From Thalassotalea hakodatensis (GTDB lineage: Bacteria; Pseudomonadota; Gammaproteobacteria; Enterobacterales; Alteromonadaceae), in NCBI RefSeq assembly GCF_030295995.1, contig NZ_AP027365.1, forward strand, positions 310,001-374,000: a stretch of 64,000 nt of DNA, written 5' to 3'. Position numbers and translations under genes: made by a program. Of this stretch, positions 27,797 through 37,662 are shown one piece after another (within the stretch, counting starts at the first letter, position 1; each line of letters starts with the position of its first letter). Under the pieces are notes generated by a model. That model was not told where the DNA came from. It ran no database searches and saw only the letters and a list, made by a program, of their open reading frames with translations.

Positions 27797-28368
27797 ACTT
27801 ACTACCATGGCGTGAAGAAGCTGAAAAAGCCAAACAGCGACAATATTTTACGTTATTAACAGCGGTTGCTTTAGTTGCGTTTGCTGTCGTTTTTTTGATT
27901 GGACAGTTTTATCAATTACGCATTGATGGTCAACTAGAAAGAAATCGCTTTTTACAAACTGAAATAGCGATTTTAGATAAACGTATTAGTGAAATAAAAA
28001 CCTTAAATGAGAAAAAACAAGAGTTAGAAAAACGTATCTCAGTTGTTGAACAATTACAGCGTAGTCGTAATGTCGGTACGCAAGTACTGGATGAAATCGC
28101 TAAGATTGTGCCTTCAGGCGTTTATTTAACCAAGATGGAAAAACAAGGCAATACTATTCAATTGTTAGGTAAAAGTGAGTCAAACAATCATTTAGCTAAT
28201 ATGATCCGTAACATTGAAGGCTCAGATTTATTAACGGATGCCGTGCTTGAATCTATTACCTCTAACGACGCAACAAGTAAATTATTAAGTGATTTTAAAA
28301 TGCGTGTTCGTATTAAAGGTTTATTAAACGCAAACGAACAAACAGCAACCCAAGGGGCGAGTAAATGA
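27784..28368 (+). CDS. pilN: type IV pilus inner-membrane protein PilN
   Basis: Bitopic inner-membrane protein of the pilus alignment subcomplex. The N-terminus, MAYINLLPWREE, is the conserved INLLPWR segment that inserts into PilM. One TM helix (about 22-42) is followed by a coiled coil (about 55-95) and a periplasmic ferredoxin-like domain. It overlaps pilM by 13 bp and pilO by 4 bp. Length (194 aa) is standard. Confidence 0.95.
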   Translation: MAYINLLPWREEAEKAKQRQYFTLLTAVALVAFAVVFLIGQFYQLRIDGQLERNRFLQTEIAILDKRISEIKTLNEKKQELEKRISVVEQLQRSRNVGTQVLDEIAKIVPSGVYLTKMEKQGNTIQLLGKSESNNHLANMIRNIEGSDLLTDAVLESITSNDATSKLLSDFKMRVRIKGLLNANEQTATQGASK

Positions 28369-28958
28369 AGATAGATTTCTCGCAATTTGACAACTTAGAA
28401 CTCGACAATATTGGCAACTGGCCACCGTTGGCAAAAGGAGTGTTTGCAACGTTCCTCGCCATTGTTGTGATAGCGTTGGGCTATTTTCTTATTGTCTCAG
28501 ATAAAATCAAACAACTCGATAGGGTTGTTGCTGAAGAGACAACGTTAAAACAGCAGTATCAAAGTAAATATTATGTTGCAGCCAATTTAGAACGCTTTCA
28601 ACAACAGATGGTTGAAGCCGAAACACTTTTTGCTGAACAATTAAAAAGTTTACCTGAAAGCCATGAAACGCCAGGTTTATTAGACGATATTACTTTTGTA
28701 GGCACTACTAGCGGCTTAGATTTTGTTAAATTAAATTGGCAGCCAGAGATAACACAAGAGATATATATTGAACTACCTATCGATATAGAAGTTGTTGGTT
28801 CTTATCATGAATTTGGAAACTTTGTGAGTAAAATCGCAGGGTTACCGCGTATTGTTACCTTGCATGATTTTGACATTAATATGGTAGCCGATACAAACGG
28901 ACAGTTAAATTTAAAATTACAGGCTAAAACCTATCGGTATAGGGAGACAGCACAATGA
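28365..28958 (+). CDS. pilO: type IV pilus inner-membrane protein PilO
   Basis: Partner of PilN in the inner-membrane ring of the pilus machine. A short cytoplasmic N-terminus with the typical LDNIGNWPPLAK precedes one TM helix (about 25-45), a coiled coil (about 48-85), and a periplasmic domain with PLPESHETPGLLDDI-like sequence near 100. Start and stop overlap pilN and pilP by 4 bp each (ATGA), supporting translational coupling. Confidence 0.95.
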   Translation: MKIDFSQFDNLELDNIGNWPPLAKGVFATFLAIVVIALGYFLIVSDKIKQLDRVVAEETTLKQQYQSKYYVAANLERFQQQMVEAETLFAEQLKSLPESHETPGLLDDITFVGTTSGLDFVKLNWQPEITQEIYIELPIDIEVVGSYHEFGNFVSKIAGLPRIVTLHDFDINMVADTNGQLNLKLQAKTYRYRETAQ

Positions 28959-29494
28959 TAAAACAACGATGCTTACCTCTTTTATTAATATTTTTAGGTG
29001 GCTGCTTTAATGATAAAGCTGATTTACATGCACATATTGAGCAGGTGAAATCAACAACACCAAGTACGATAGAGCCAATGCCAGAAGTGCCAGTGTTTAA
29101 TCATGTAGAATATGGTGCGTCAACGTTAAGAAGTCCATTCGATGCACCAAAACCTGAAGCGATTCAAGAAAAAATCCAACAAATGTCAGGTTGTTTAAGT
29201 CCTGATCCTCGTAGACGCAAGCAACCGTTAGAAAAGTTCGCAATAAGTGATCTATCAATGCGGGGTACGTTAGGTGAGTTGGGTATTACATGGGCATTGG
29301 TTCAAGCATCTGATTCAACACTTCATCGTGTTGCGGTAGGAAGCTACCTAGGGCTTTATAATGGTCGAATTACTGAAGTCAGCCAAGATAAAGTCAAGGT
29401 TGTAGAGTTAATCCCAGATGGTGCTGGCTGTTGGGTTGAGCGTGAAACGACTGTTGCTATGGTTGAAGCAGAGAGTCAAGGGCAAAGGAACTAA
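28955..29494 (+). CDS. pilP: type IV pilus lipoprotein PilP
   Basis: Periplasmic lipoprotein linking the PilN/PilO ring to the PilQ secretin. The signal peptide ends in the lipobox LGGC (Cys about residue 17). A flexible Pro-rich linker follows, and then the beta-sandwich domain with LRGT-type sequence (SMRGTLGEL near 107) and a late GxYLGLYNGRI. It overlaps pilO by 4 bp, and its last base is the first base of pilQ. Confidence 0.94.
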   Translation: MIKQRCLPLLLIFLGGCFNDKADLHAHIEQVKSTTPSTIEPMPEVPVFNHVEYGASTLRSPFDAPKPEAIQEKIQQMSGCLSPDPRRRKQPLEKFAISDLSMRGTLGELGITWALVQASDSTLHRVAVGSYLGLYNGRITEVSQDKVKVVELIPDGAGCWVERETTVAMVEAESQGQRN

Positions 29495-31545
29495 TGATGT
29501 TGCAAATAAATAAAATGAAAATGAAAGGTGTTAAGTGGCAACATAAGTTTGTTGTATTGGTTATTTTGTCGGTATCTTCGATATTTTCAATGGCCACTGA
29601 GGTAACTTCCTTACGTTATAACACACTGCAAAATGATGAAATCGAACTGGTTTTTTCATTATCTCAACCAATAGTTGAGTTACCAAAAGTTGAAACGTCA
29701 ATGACGCCAGCGCATATTGATATAACATTTGAGGCTGACAGCTTTAATCAAGCATTGCTAGAGACCAGCATTAAACATGCAGGCGTTGAAACGGTCACCA
29801 TGCAAAAAATTGCTGGCAATATTGTTGCTCGGGTTTCGTTAGATAAATTAGCCATTTTTGATGTGAGTGCTCAAGGACATGAATTTTCATTGCTTCTAAA
29901 TAAAGATGTTGCTCCGAAAGCGATTAACAATTTATCGCCTGTGGGTGGTCAGTTTATTAACAAAATATCGAATATTGATTTTCGTCGTAATAAAGATGAT
30001 CAGGCACAAATTATTGTCAGCCTTGATGATAGTATGGTTGCTGTTGATGTTAGTGATCGTCTAGGCAAGTTATTTATTGAATTTCATAATACAGAAATTA
30101 CCGAAGATCTCTTATATCAATTAGATGTGACTGACTTTGGCACTAAAGTGACGACCATTGAAACCTTCAAAGAAGGAAAGAATGCACGCTTAGTCGTGGA
30201 TATTGATGGCAGTTTTACTTTTGAACATAAACAGCAACAAAATGTGTTCTCGTTAACGGTAACCGAAGACGTGAAAGCGCCTGGTTATTTAGCAGATTCA
30301 GAAGACTTTAGCGGGCGTGCAATTTCTCTTAATTTTCAAGATATTCCAGTAAGAACAGTGTTGCAAATTATTGCAGATTTAAACGGTTTTAATTTAGTGA
30401 CCAGTGATACTGTTGCAGGCAATATAACACTTAGGCTTGATGGTGTTCCTTGGGATCAGGCATTAGATATTATTTTAAAGGTTAAAGGATTAGATAAACG
30501 CATGGAAGGTAACATTTTAATGGTTGCCCCAGGCGATGAACTAGCCGCTAGAGAAGCTCAAGAATTACAAGCTCAACAACAAGTCGCTGAACTGGCTCCC
30601 CTGTATTCTGAATATATCCAAGTTAATTATGCAAAAGCGATTGAATTTGCTGCTCTTGTTAAAAATGAAGAAAACAGTATTTTATCACCTAGAGGTAGTG
30701 TGAGTGTTGATGAAAGAACGAACACCTTATTGATCCGCGATACCGCACAAAGTATTGAAGATGTTAAACGAATGGTGAGCGTGTTAGACATTCCTGTACG
30801 GCAGGTAGTGATCGAGTCTCGTATGGTAACGGTTAAAGATAATATTAATGAAGAACTCGGTATACGTTGGGGAGTTACTGATACCGACGGCGAGTATGCT
30901 ACTTCGGGTTCTATAGGAGGCACTAATTCTGCTAATAACGGTTCAGTACCTTCTTTATCGGATAGGCTTAATGTTAATTTACCGGCCTCTTCTGCTGCTG
31001 GTAGTATCGCCTTTCAGGTTGCTCGCTTAGCTGACGGAACGATTTTAGACTTAGAATTAAGCGCGCTTGAAAATGAAAATAAAGGTGAGATTATTGCTAG
31101 TCCTCGTATTACTACCGCAAATCAAAAAGAAGCTTATATAGAGCAAGGTGTTGAAATTCCATATCAAGAAGCAGCTTCAAGTGGTGCAACGTCAACACAG
31201 TTTAAAAAAGCGGTATTGAGCCTGAAAGTAACACCGCAGATCACTCCGGATAATCGTATAATTCTAGATTTAATCGTGACGCAAGATACCGTTTCTGAAG
31301 TGACTAATGGCAGCGCACCGGCGATAGATACTCAAAGAATAGGCACACAAGTGTTGGTTAATAATGGTGAGACTATCGTTTTAGGTGGTATTTATCAGCA
31401 ATCAGTGATCAATAGCATCTCAAAAGTACCTGTTTTAGGTGATATTCCTTACTTCGGTTGGATGTTCCGCAACACAAATAACTTCAATGAGAAAAAAGAA
31501 CTGCTTATTTTCGTCACGCCGCGTATTGTAACTGAAAGATTTTAA
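29494..31545 (+). CDS. pilQ: type IV pilus secretin PilQ
   Basis: Outer-membrane secretin forming the pilus exit channel. A signal peptide of about 35 residues is followed by two AMIN domains (peptidoglycan/pilus binding, about 40-260), an STN/N0 domain (NFQDIPVRTVLQIIADL near 285), an N1 domain (about 370-430), and the secretin core (about 440-680) with VPVLGDIPYFGWMFR. The start offers several closely spaced ATGs; the first one overlaps the pilP stop. The length of 683 residues is normal. Confidence 0.95.
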   Translation: MMLQINKMKMKGVKWQHKFVVLVILSVSSIFSMATEVTSLRYNTLQNDEIELVFSLSQPIVELPKVETSMTPAHIDITFEADSFNQALLETSIKHAGVETVTMQKIAGNIVARVSLDKLAIFDVSAQGHEFSLLLNKDVAPKAINNLSPVGGQFINKISNIDFRRNKDDQAQIIVSLDDSMVAVDVSDRLGKLFIEFHNTEITEDLLYQLDVTDFGTKVTTIETFKEGKNARLVVDIDGSFTFEHKQQQNVFSLTVTEDVKAPGYLADSEDFSGRAISLNFQDIPVRTVLQIIADLNGFNLVTSDTVAGNITLRLDGVPWDQALDIILKVKGLDKRMEGNILMVAPGDELAAREAQELQAQQQVAELAPLYSEYIQVNYAKAIEFAALVKNEENSILSPRGSVSVDERTNTLLIRDTAQSIEDVKRMVSVLDIPVRQVVIESRMVTVKDNINEELGIRWGVTDTDGEYATSGSIGGTNSANNGSVPSLSDRLNVNLPASSAAGSIAFQVARLADGTILDLELSALENENKGEIIASPRITTANQKEAYIEQGVEIPYQEAASSGATSTQFKKAVLSLKVTPQITPDNRIILDLIVTQDTVSEVTNGSAPAIDTQRIGTQVLVNNGETIVLGGIYQQSVINSISKVPVLGDIPYFGWMFRNTNNFNEKKELLIFVTPRIVTERF

Positions 31546-31552
31546 AGACTTT

Positions 31553-31592
31553 TTGCAAGTAAACTGTGTTTTTGTCCATTGCTTACTTGCAA
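31553..31592 (+). other. hairpin in the pilQ-aroK gap
   Basis: TTGCAAGTAA and its exact reverse complement TTACTTGCAA flank a 20-nt loop just after the pilQ stop. There is no U-tract, so termination is unlikely by this alone. It may mark an mRNA processing point between pilus and shikimate genes. A smaller stem, GAGGGA / TCCCTC (31635-31649), follows in the aroK leader. Confidence 0.45.
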
Positions 31593-31693
31593 TCTAGGGT
31601 TAACAATTGCGATAATTACGCCCTTAAAATTTTCGAGGGAGGTTCCCTCTTACCCATAAACGCAAATTAATTAACGAGTATTAAGTTAGTCTC

Positions 31694-32212
31694 ATGGCAG
31701 AAAAACGTAACATTTTCTTGGTGGGCCCAATGGGCGCAGGCAAAAGCACCATAGGTAGAGAGTTAGCTGATAAACTACATTTAGAGTTTTATGATTCAGA
31801 TCAGGAAATCGAGCGTCGCACAGGTGCGGATATCTCTTGGGTTTTCGATTTGGAAGGTGAAGAAGGTTTCCGTATCAGAGAAGAGCAGGTTATTGATGAT
31901 TTAAGCCAATTACAGGGTATCGTGTTAGCGACCGGTGGTGGCTCAGTGATCAGTGATCATGTGAGAAATCGTTTATCTGCACGTGGTATTGTTGTCTATT
32001 TAGAAACAACCATTGATAAACAAGTAGCGCGTACACAGCGTGATCGCCGTCGTCCTTTATTGCAAACGTCTGAAGAGCCACGTTCTGTGCTTGAAAAACT
32101 AGCAGTAGAGCGCAACCCTTTATATGAAGAAGTTGCCGATGTGATTGTACAAACTGACGATCAAAGTGCAAAAATTGTCGCGAATAAAATTGTTGATCGC
32201 CTAGATTTTTAA
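31694..32212 (+). CDS. aroK: shikimate kinase I
   Basis: Phosphorylates shikimate at the 3-hydroxyl in aromatic amino-acid biosynthesis. The Walker A is GPMGAGKST at residues 11-19, followed by the shikimate-binding [11 protein letters not shown] and the catalytic/lid segments GGGSV and RDRRRPLL. The length of 172 residues equals the E. coli enzyme. It is followed by aroB after 1 bp, the standard pair, downstream of pilQ as in most gammaproteobacteria. Confidence 0.96.
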   Translation: MAEKRNIFLVGPMGAGKSTIGRELADKLHLEFYDSDQEIERRTGADISWVFDLEGEEGFRIREEQVIDDLSQLQGIVLATGGGSVISDHVRNRLSARGIVVYLETTIDKQVARTQRDRRRPLLQTSEEPRSVLEKLAVERNPLYEEVADVIVQTDDQSAKIVANKIVDRLDF

Positions 32213-32213
32213 T

Positions 32214-33278
32214 ATGGCCACTTTACAGCTTGATTTAGCTGAGCGCAGTTATCCAATTTATATTGATAGTCACCTTTTAAAAGCAGGAGATCTGCTTACA
32301 AAGCATATTCGTGCAAAGCGAGTTTGTGTGGTGACTAACGATGTAGTATCTCAATTGTATTTGTCATCAGTAAAAGAATTGTTGAGTGGCTTTCAGGTAG
32401 ATGAAATTATCTTACCTGATGGAGAAGCAGAAAAAAGCTTACATAATTTCGAAAAAATCATGTCGCATTTACTTGCCAATACCCATGGCAGAGACACAAC
32501 ATTGATCGCTTTAGGCGGTGGTGTTATTGGTGATATAACTGGCTTTGCTGCTGCTTGCTATCAACGTGGCATCGATTTTATTCAAATTCCTACCACGTTA
32601 CTTTCTCAGGTTGATTCATCAGTAGGCGGTAAAACAGCGGTTAATCATCCTCTAGGGAAAAATATGATTGGTGCTTTTTACCAACCTAAAGCGGTACTAA
32701 TCGATATTAACAGTTTAGCTACGTTACCAGCACGAGAGTTTTCTGCTGGTATGGCTGAAGTCATTAAGTATGGTATTTTAGGTGATCGTGAATTCTTCTA
32801 TTGGCTTGAGCAACACATAGATGCGATAAAATCATCAGAATCTAATGTATTAATTGAAATGATAGAACGCTGTTGTCAGTGCAAAGCTGATATTGTTTCC
32901 CAAGATGAAACAGAAGCTGGATGTAGAGCGCTGTTGAATCTCGGTCATACGTTCGGTCATGCAATAGAAGCAGAACAAGGCTATGGTAACTGGCTACACG
33001 GCGAAGCAGTAGCTACTGGCATGGTCCTTGCTGCTAAGCTTTCAGTAGCATTGAATTTGCTAGAAGCGTCAGAACTTCGTCGAATTGAGTCTTTACTTGC
33101 TGCGTTTGATTTACCATTGGAAGCTCCTGAAACAATGGATTTTCATTCATTTATCAAACACATGCGCAGAGACAAAAAGAACATCGGCGGGAAACTTCGC
33201 CTTATTATACCCAACACTATTGGCCAAGCGGTTATGCGTGATGATATTAGTGAGGATATGCTTCAGCAAATTCTGTAG
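32214..33278 (+). CDS. aroB: 3-dehydroquinate synthase
   Basis: Converts DAHP to 3-dehydroquinate, the second step of the shikimate pathway, using NAD+ and a divalent metal. Typical motifs are DGEAEKS (near 63-69), the NAD-binding [11 protein letters not shown] near 101-111, [25 protein letters not shown]-type sequence near 125-150, and the metal-binding His in [11 protein letters not shown]. At 354 residues it is full length. It lies directly after aroK and 20 bp before damX. Confidence 0.96.
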   Translation: MATLQLDLAERSYPIYIDSHLLKAGDLLTKHIRAKRVCVVTNDVVSQLYLSSVKELLSGFQVDEIILPDGEAEKSLHNFEKIMSHLLANTHGRDTTLIALGGGVIGDITGFAAACYQRGIDFIQIPTTLLSQVDSSVGGKTAVNHPLGKNMIGAFYQPKAVLIDINSLATLPAREFSAGMAEVIKYGILGDREFFYWLEQHIDAIKSSESNVLIEMIERCCQCKADIVSQDETEAGCRALLNLGHTFGHAIEAEQGYGNWLHGEAVATGMVLAAKLSVALNLLEASELRRIESLLAAFDLPLEAPETMDFHSFIKHMRRDKKNIGGKLRLIIPNTIGQAVMRDDISEDMLQQIL

Positions 33279-33298
33279 AAAGTACAGAAAGGTGAAAC

Positions 33299-34681
33299 AT
33301 GTCAGCACTGGCGCATAACAACGAAAATCAACAGTCTTATATAAACGAGGTTACCTCAATTAGCTCTGTCGCTAGAGTTGATTATATTCTACGTTTTTCA
33401 AAACATGCTGTTGTCGTTATTGACGAAGACACCATGCGTTATTCTTCATTGGGTAGCCAGTATCTTGCAAATTTATCTAATGATTTTAATGCTGCTTATT
33501 TAACAATGTCGCCAAGGCTTGATGATTTACAGGTTCGCTGTCGTATTATTGAGCAGCTATTTGGCAATGTATTATTTGATCCTGAGCAATCAGTAGCCGT
33601 CAGTTTAATCAACCTGATAAAGCAACACAAACAACCCGTAAGTATTGTAGTCGAGCATGCACATCATCTTTCTTTTCAATTATTGCATGAATTAACTCAA
33701 CTGGCTGAAATAGCGAAAAAAGCCAATTTAGCGATACAAGTGGTGATGTTAGCCATGACATCAGTTGGGCAAAAATTAACCGAACATGCAATGCTGTTTG
33801 ATAAAAAACTCTCTATTGTAGATGCATACAGCGGCCAGCTGATCCCACTTAATGACAAACGTTTTAACGCTGGCAATCAATGGCAAACATTATCACAGTT
33901 TAAGAAGTATCTTGTCGGCTTTTTAGGGTTGACTGCTATTGGCGCATTGATTGTTTATCAACTCTATCAGGTAGACACGTTTAATTTTAGTAAGCTTAAG
34001 CCAGTATCTGAATCTGTAGAAATGCCTGTGGTAAAGCAAACGAGTGAACAAGCTAACCTTGAAGAGAAAGCAGGCAACATTCCTCTAGAGGCAGAAAGTA
34101 CTGGCAGTGAAAGTGTTGCTAGCGCTGCGGTTAATATTGCTATAGCCAACGCAGAAGAAATATCTAACAGATTATTAGGTAAAGAGACGTTATCTCAAAG
34201 TACAGAAAAAAAGGTGGTTGAAAAGGCATCTGTGTTAGATATTGCAACTGCACTTACCGCAAAACAACCAATTGTTGAACAACCCGTAAAACAAGCACCT
34301 TTAGATGAGAAAACCAAGGCAGTAGAAGCTATCGAAAATAATGATGCGCTAAAAGTACAATCATCCACAACACTTGAGCCTGCACCGTTAAGTTATTATG
34401 CAAACAAAAGTGGGTTTGTATTACAGTTTGCAGTAATTGAACAAGAGAAGTCGAAACAAGCATTCATTGATAGCGTAGCAGCGATTGAAGTGTACCAATA
34501 CCAACGAAATGTTACGCAAGGAACGGTTACGGTATTAACATCTAAAATCTTTGAATCGAGAGTATCAGCGGCTGATTGGTTGGCGACTGCACCAGAAATT
34601 ATCAAGAGTAGACAACCATTTATTCGATCAGTAAAGAGTATAAATGCTGAAATTGATGATTATCAACGCTCCCAATCTTAA
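33299..34681 (+). CDS. damX: SPOR-domain cell-division protein DamX
   Basis: Bitopic inner-membrane protein that binds denuded septal peptidoglycan through its SPOR domain. The N-terminal 190 residues resemble an AAA/ATPase-like cytoplasmic domain (VVVIDEDT near 38, with VVEHAHHL near 118) but I see no complete Walker A. A TM helix (about 202-222) is followed by a low-complexity linker rich in Glu, Lys and Ser (about 230-355) and the C-terminal SPOR domain starting near YYANKSGFVLQFAV. Gene order aroB-damX-dam supports the name. The long cytoplasmic part is typical of marine homologues. Confidence 0.88.
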   Translation: MSALAHNNENQQSYINEVTSISSVARVDYILRFSKHAVVVIDEDTMRYSSLGSQYLANLSNDFNAAYLTMSPRLDDLQVRCRIIEQLFGNVLFDPEQSVAVSLINLIKQHKQPVSIVVEHAHHLSFQLLHELTQLAEIAKKANLAIQVVMLAMTSVGQKLTEHAMLFDKKLSIVDAYSGQLIPLNDKRFNAGNQWQTLSQFKKYLVGFLGLTAIGALIVYQLYQVDTFNFSKLKPVSESVEMPVVKQTSEQANLEEKAGNIPLEAESTGSESVASAAVNIAIANAEEISNRLLGKETLSQSTEKKVVEKASVLDIATALTAKQPIVEQPVKQAPLDEKTKAVEAIENNDALKVQSSTTLEPAPLSYYANKSGFVLQFAVIEQEKSKQAFIDSVAAIEVYQYQRNVTQGTVTVLTSKIFESRVSAADWLATAPEIIKSRQPFIRSVKSINAEIDDYQRSQS

Positions 34682-34753
34682 TCAAATCAAGTTACAATTC
34701 ACCCGTTGAGTAATGAAGTGGCTTGGTTGCCATATTAGGGTTTTTAAAGCTAA

Positions 34754-35572
34754 ATGGTAAAAAAGCAACGAGCATTTCTAAAATGGGCTGGTGGAAAATA
34801 CAGCCTTACAGAAAAAATAAACACGTTATTGCCAAATGGCGAACGATTAATTGAACCTTTTGTGGGTGCGGGATCAGTCTTTCTTAATAGTGATTTTGAG
34901 CGTTATGTACTAAACGATATTAATAAAGACTTAATTAATCTCTACCAAACTATTCAACAAGATCCCGTTAACTTTATTGACGATGCTAAACGCTTTTTCG
35001 TTAGTGAGAATAATCTGCCTGAAGCCTATTACCATTTGCGCAGCGAATTTAATGCTACGGTCGATAAGCACTATCGTTCGTTATTGTTTTTGTATATGAA
35101 CCGCCACGGTTACAATGGTTTATGTCGATATAATAAGTCAGGCGGTTACAATGTCCCGTTTGGTAAATACAAAAAGCCTTATTTCCCAGAAGCTGAGTTA
35201 GAGTTTTTTGCGGAAAAAGCAAAGAAAGCCATTTTTATTTGCGAGGGCTATCGACAAACCTTTGCTCGTGCTAATGATGGTGACGTTATTTATTGTGATC
35301 CACCTTACGTACCATTGAGCAAAACAGCAAGCTTTACCAGTTATGCTGGTAATGGTTTTGGCTTAGACGAACAAGCAGATTTAGCAAACGCTGCTGAAGA
35401 GGTAACGAGCGAGAAGAAGGTCAGTGTGTTGATCAGTAATCACGATACCATTTGGACACGTAAAATATATCAAGGCGCGAAAACACGAAAGTCGATCAAA
35501 GTGTCACGAACGATTAGTCAGAAAGGTACTACGCGTAAGAAAGTTGCAGAATTGATGGTACTTTATAAATAA
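34754..35572 (+). CDS. dam: DNA adenine methylase Dam (GATC)
   Basis: N6-adenine methyltransferase acting on GATC, guiding mismatch repair, replication timing and gene expression. It has the SAM-binding FLKWAGGKYSL (8-18) with FVGAGSVF (36-43), and the catalytic DPPY at 182-185. At 272 residues it matches E. coli Dam (278). There is no restriction enzyme nearby and the aroB-damX-dam context is canonical, so this is the orphan housekeeping methylase rather than part of a restriction system. Confidence 0.96.
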   Translation: MVKKQRAFLKWAGGKYSLTEKINTLLPNGERLIEPFVGAGSVFLNSDFERYVLNDINKDLINLYQTIQQDPVNFIDDAKRFFVSENNLPEAYYHLRSEFNATVDKHYRSLLFLYMNRHGYNGLCRYNKSGGYNVPFGKYKKPYFPEAELEFFAEKAKKAIFICEGYRQTFARANDGDVIYCDPPYVPLSKTASFTSYAGNGFGLDEQADLANAAEEVTSEKKVSVLISNHDTIWTRKIYQGAKTRKSIKVSRTISQKGTTRKKVAELMVLYK

Positions 35573-35587
35573 CGCAGTGTGTTATGT

Positions 35588-35779
35588 TTATTTTACGACT
35601 AAAGAAACTACAGTAAATAAACCAAGTACAAACAAAATGACAGCAATTAAACCAACTATCACGAAGTGGCTAAATTTACCTTGAGAGAAGTCTCGTTCCC
35701 TATTTTTATTACTTTGTACACCTAAAAAGGCGGCTGCAACGCTTTTTACTGTTTCTTTTAATGGCTGTGCGTTTTTCAT
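35588..35779 (-). CDS. small DUF2970-type membrane protein
   Basis: A 63-residue protein with a conserved-looking N-terminal part (LKETVKSVAAAFLGVQS), a short polar stretch with RERDFSQGK, and one C-terminal TM helix (about 38-61). This layout is that of the DUF2970 family of small proteobacterial membrane proteins, whose function is unknown. I chose the internal ATG at 35779 over the one at 35836 because the shorter form fits the family and the longer form adds an unlikely hydrophobic leader. It converges with dam, 15 bp apart. Confidence 0.72.
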   Translation of the reverse strand: MKNAQPLKETVKSVAAAFLGVQSNKNRERDFSQGKFSHFVIVGLIAVILFVLGLFTVVSLVVK

Positions 35780-35955
35780 AGTGCGTTTCTTTAAGAATAA
35801 ATAAAACGATGAAAACCACTTTAGCATTAAAACCAAATCGGGTCATTATTTAAGCTCAGGTTAACTATGAAATAAAATTAAGCGACTCTTGTTAATTGAG
35901 ATAGCACAATTTCTTATACAAAGCTGAGGTTATTGAATCAATTAGACCGTTAAAG

Positions 35956-36015
35956 AAAAAGGCCTGATGATTGAATGTTTCCATCGTTTGAAACCGTTCA
36001 GTATCAGGCTTTTTT
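35956..36015 (-). terminator. terminator downstream of the TorF porin gene
   Basis: AAGCCTGAT and ATCAGGCCTT form the base of a long imperfect stem with an inner GTTTC / GAAAC hairpin. On the minus strand the structure ends in a T-rich stretch, starting 12 bp after the porin stop. Confidence 0.7.
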
Positions 36016-36027
36016 GAGAATGGTTAC

Positions 36028-36696
36028 TTATAGATCGAAATCTATCGCATAGGCTAAATATACTTTAAGATCACCAGCACCACCGTCTAAGTCTGTTTGA
36101 GAAGCACCTAAAGTAAAGCCACTTTTACTGATACTAACGCCATAATCAATTGAATCTTCGGCTAACCAATCACCAGAATAAGAACCTAAGTGAAGACCAA
36201 CTTCTGCTTCATTAGTTAATGCGAAACTATAATCTGCTGAGGCATAAATGGTATCACCAGCATCAGCTCCTTCTCCGTCAGTTAATACAGCAACACCTAA
36301 AGTTAAACCACTGAAACTGATATTCGCATAAACCTCTGAAAAATCAGCATCACCAGTTGTTTCATCAGGATAGGCGTAATAAATAAACCCGACATCATAT
36401 GAAACTGTTTCATTGATATCACCACCAAAACCGGCATAAAAATCAAGTTCATAAGTCATGCCGTCAGCCCAATCGGCATTTGATACCCAAGTACCAGCGT
36501 AAAAGCCTGTATCACCTGCGTAATCAATACCGCCTGAAACAGCAGCTTTACCACCAGTTTGTTCTAAACCACGCCATAAATAATTGCTTGTCACTGCGGC
36601 ATTAGCAGACCATTCACTTGCAATAGCAGGGGTTGTTAATGTTGATGAAGCTAAGATTGTTGAAACGAGTGCGACTTTCATTAAGTTATTTTTCAT
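36028..36696 (-). CDS. TorF-family putative outer-membrane porin
   Basis: A signal peptide (about 26 residues, ending AIA-SE) is followed by a beta-rich protein with many alternating hydrophobic/aromatic strands and acidic turns, ending in an aromatic-containing strand (IDFDL). The start of the mature part, EWSANAAVTSNYLWRGLEQTG, carries the YLWRG motif typical of the TorF/TIGR02001 putative porin family of marine bacteria. Its cargo is unknown. It is monocistronic with its own terminator, and could answer to EnvZ/OmpR (inference only). Its insertion here splits the usual dam-rpe neighbourhood. Confidence 0.82.
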   Translation of the reverse strand: MKNNLMKVALVSTILASSTLTTPAIASEWSANAAVTSNYLWRGLEQTGGKAAVSGGIDYAGDTGFYAGTWVSNADWADGMTYELDFYAGFGGDINETVSYDVGFIYYAYPDETTGDADFSEVYANISFSGLTLGVAVLTDGEGADAGDTIYASADYSFALTNEAEVGLHLGSYSGDWLAEDSIDYGVSISKSGFTLGASQTDLDGGAGDLKVYLAYAIDFDL

Positions 36697-36884
36697 ATTT
36701 TTCTCATAAAGTTATTGTTGTGTCTATTATTTACTATGGGTTTTGCAAAAGCAGTGCCTACGGTAAATAAAAAACAAAAAACTAATAAAATCATTTAAAT
36801 ACAATTGGTTATGAAATTAGTTTATTTGTGTGTTCAATTTTATATTGTCTTGGGTGATCAATACTGGTGCAGGAGGAAGGCGAA

Positions 36885-36944
36885 ATGAGCAAAAAAAGTG
36901 CAATTGACATTGGTCGATTATTATTGAAATTTAGTATAAAGTAG
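36885..36944 (+). CDS. possible 19-codon leader peptide upstream of rpe
   Basis: A perfect AGGAGG (36871-36876) lies 8 bp before an ATG that opens a short frame, [19 protein letters not shown], ending 29 bp before the rpe start. The peptide is basic and amphipathic. It could be a translated leader, a small protein, or chance in an AT-rich gap. There is no run of any one amino acid to suggest classical attenuation. Confidence 0.35.
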   Translation: MSKKSAIDIGRLLLKFSIK

Positions 36945-36973
36945 CGCAGATTTTTCAAAGGGGTGTTGGATTT

Positions 36974-37642
36974 ATGTCTTCTTATATTATTGCGCCATCA
37001 ATTTTATCTGCTGATTTCGCTCGTCTTGGTGAAGAAGTTGAAAATGTGATCAGCGCAGGTGCTGATGTGATTCATTTTGATGTGATGGATAATCATTACG
37101 TACCAAACTTATCTTTTGGACCGATGGTGTGTCAGTCATTGCGTGATTATGGCATTACTGCTCCAATTGATGTTCACCTAATGGTTAAACCGGTTGACTC
37201 ATTAATTCCCGCATTTGCAAAAGCAGGCGCTAATATCATTACTTTTCATCCAGAGGCGAGTGAGCATGTTGATCGCACTTTGCAGTTGATTAAAGAGCAA
37301 GGTTGTCAGGCTGGCGTCGTGTTAAACCCTGCCACGCCTTTGCATATTTTAGATTTTGTGATGGACAAAGTAGACGTGGTGTTATTGATGTCTGTGAATC
37401 CCGGTTTTGGCGGACAATCGTTTATTCCAACAACACTAGAAAAAATTAAATTAGTAAGAGAAAAAATTCGCCAAAGTGGCCGAGATATTCGTTTAGAGGT
37501 AGATGGAGGCGTAAAAGCCGATAATATCGCTGATATCGCTAAAGCGGGGGCTGATATGTTTGTCGCTGGTTCTGCAATTTTTTCTCAACCAGACTATAAA
37601 GAAGCGATTGATGGGATGCGTCGAGCGCTTGCAACTGTTTGA
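36974..37642 (+). CDS. rpe: ribulose-phosphate 3-epimerase
   Basis: Interconverts ribulose-5-phosphate and xylulose-5-phosphate in the pentose phosphate pathway. TIM-barrel motifs are present: the start [17 protein letters not shown], metal-binding [17 protein letters not shown] (near 34-50), DVHLMV with its His, the [10 protein letters not shown] phosphate region near 140, and DGGV near 175. The length of 222 residues is standard. AAGGGG lies about 15 bp upstream of the ATG. trpS follows after 20 bp; the phosphatase gene gph that often sits between them is absent. Confidence 0.96.
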   Translation: MSSYIIAPSILSADFARLGEEVENVISAGADVIHFDVMDNHYVPNLSFGPMVCQSLRDYGITAPIDVHLMVKPVDSLIPAFAKAGANIITFHPEASEHVDRTLQLIKEQGCQAGVVLNPATPLHILDFVMDKVDVVLLMSVNPGFGGQSFIPTTLEKIKLVREKIRQSGRDIRLEVDGGVKADNIADIAKAGADMFVAGSAIFSQPDYKEAIDGMRRALATV

Positions 37643-37662
37643 TAAATTTTAGGTAAAAGAAA

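Noticed and set aside
34754-35572. Dam as part of a restriction-modification or phage-defence system
   Set aside because: No nuclease gene nearby and the aroK-aroB-damX-dam order is the housekeeping locus.
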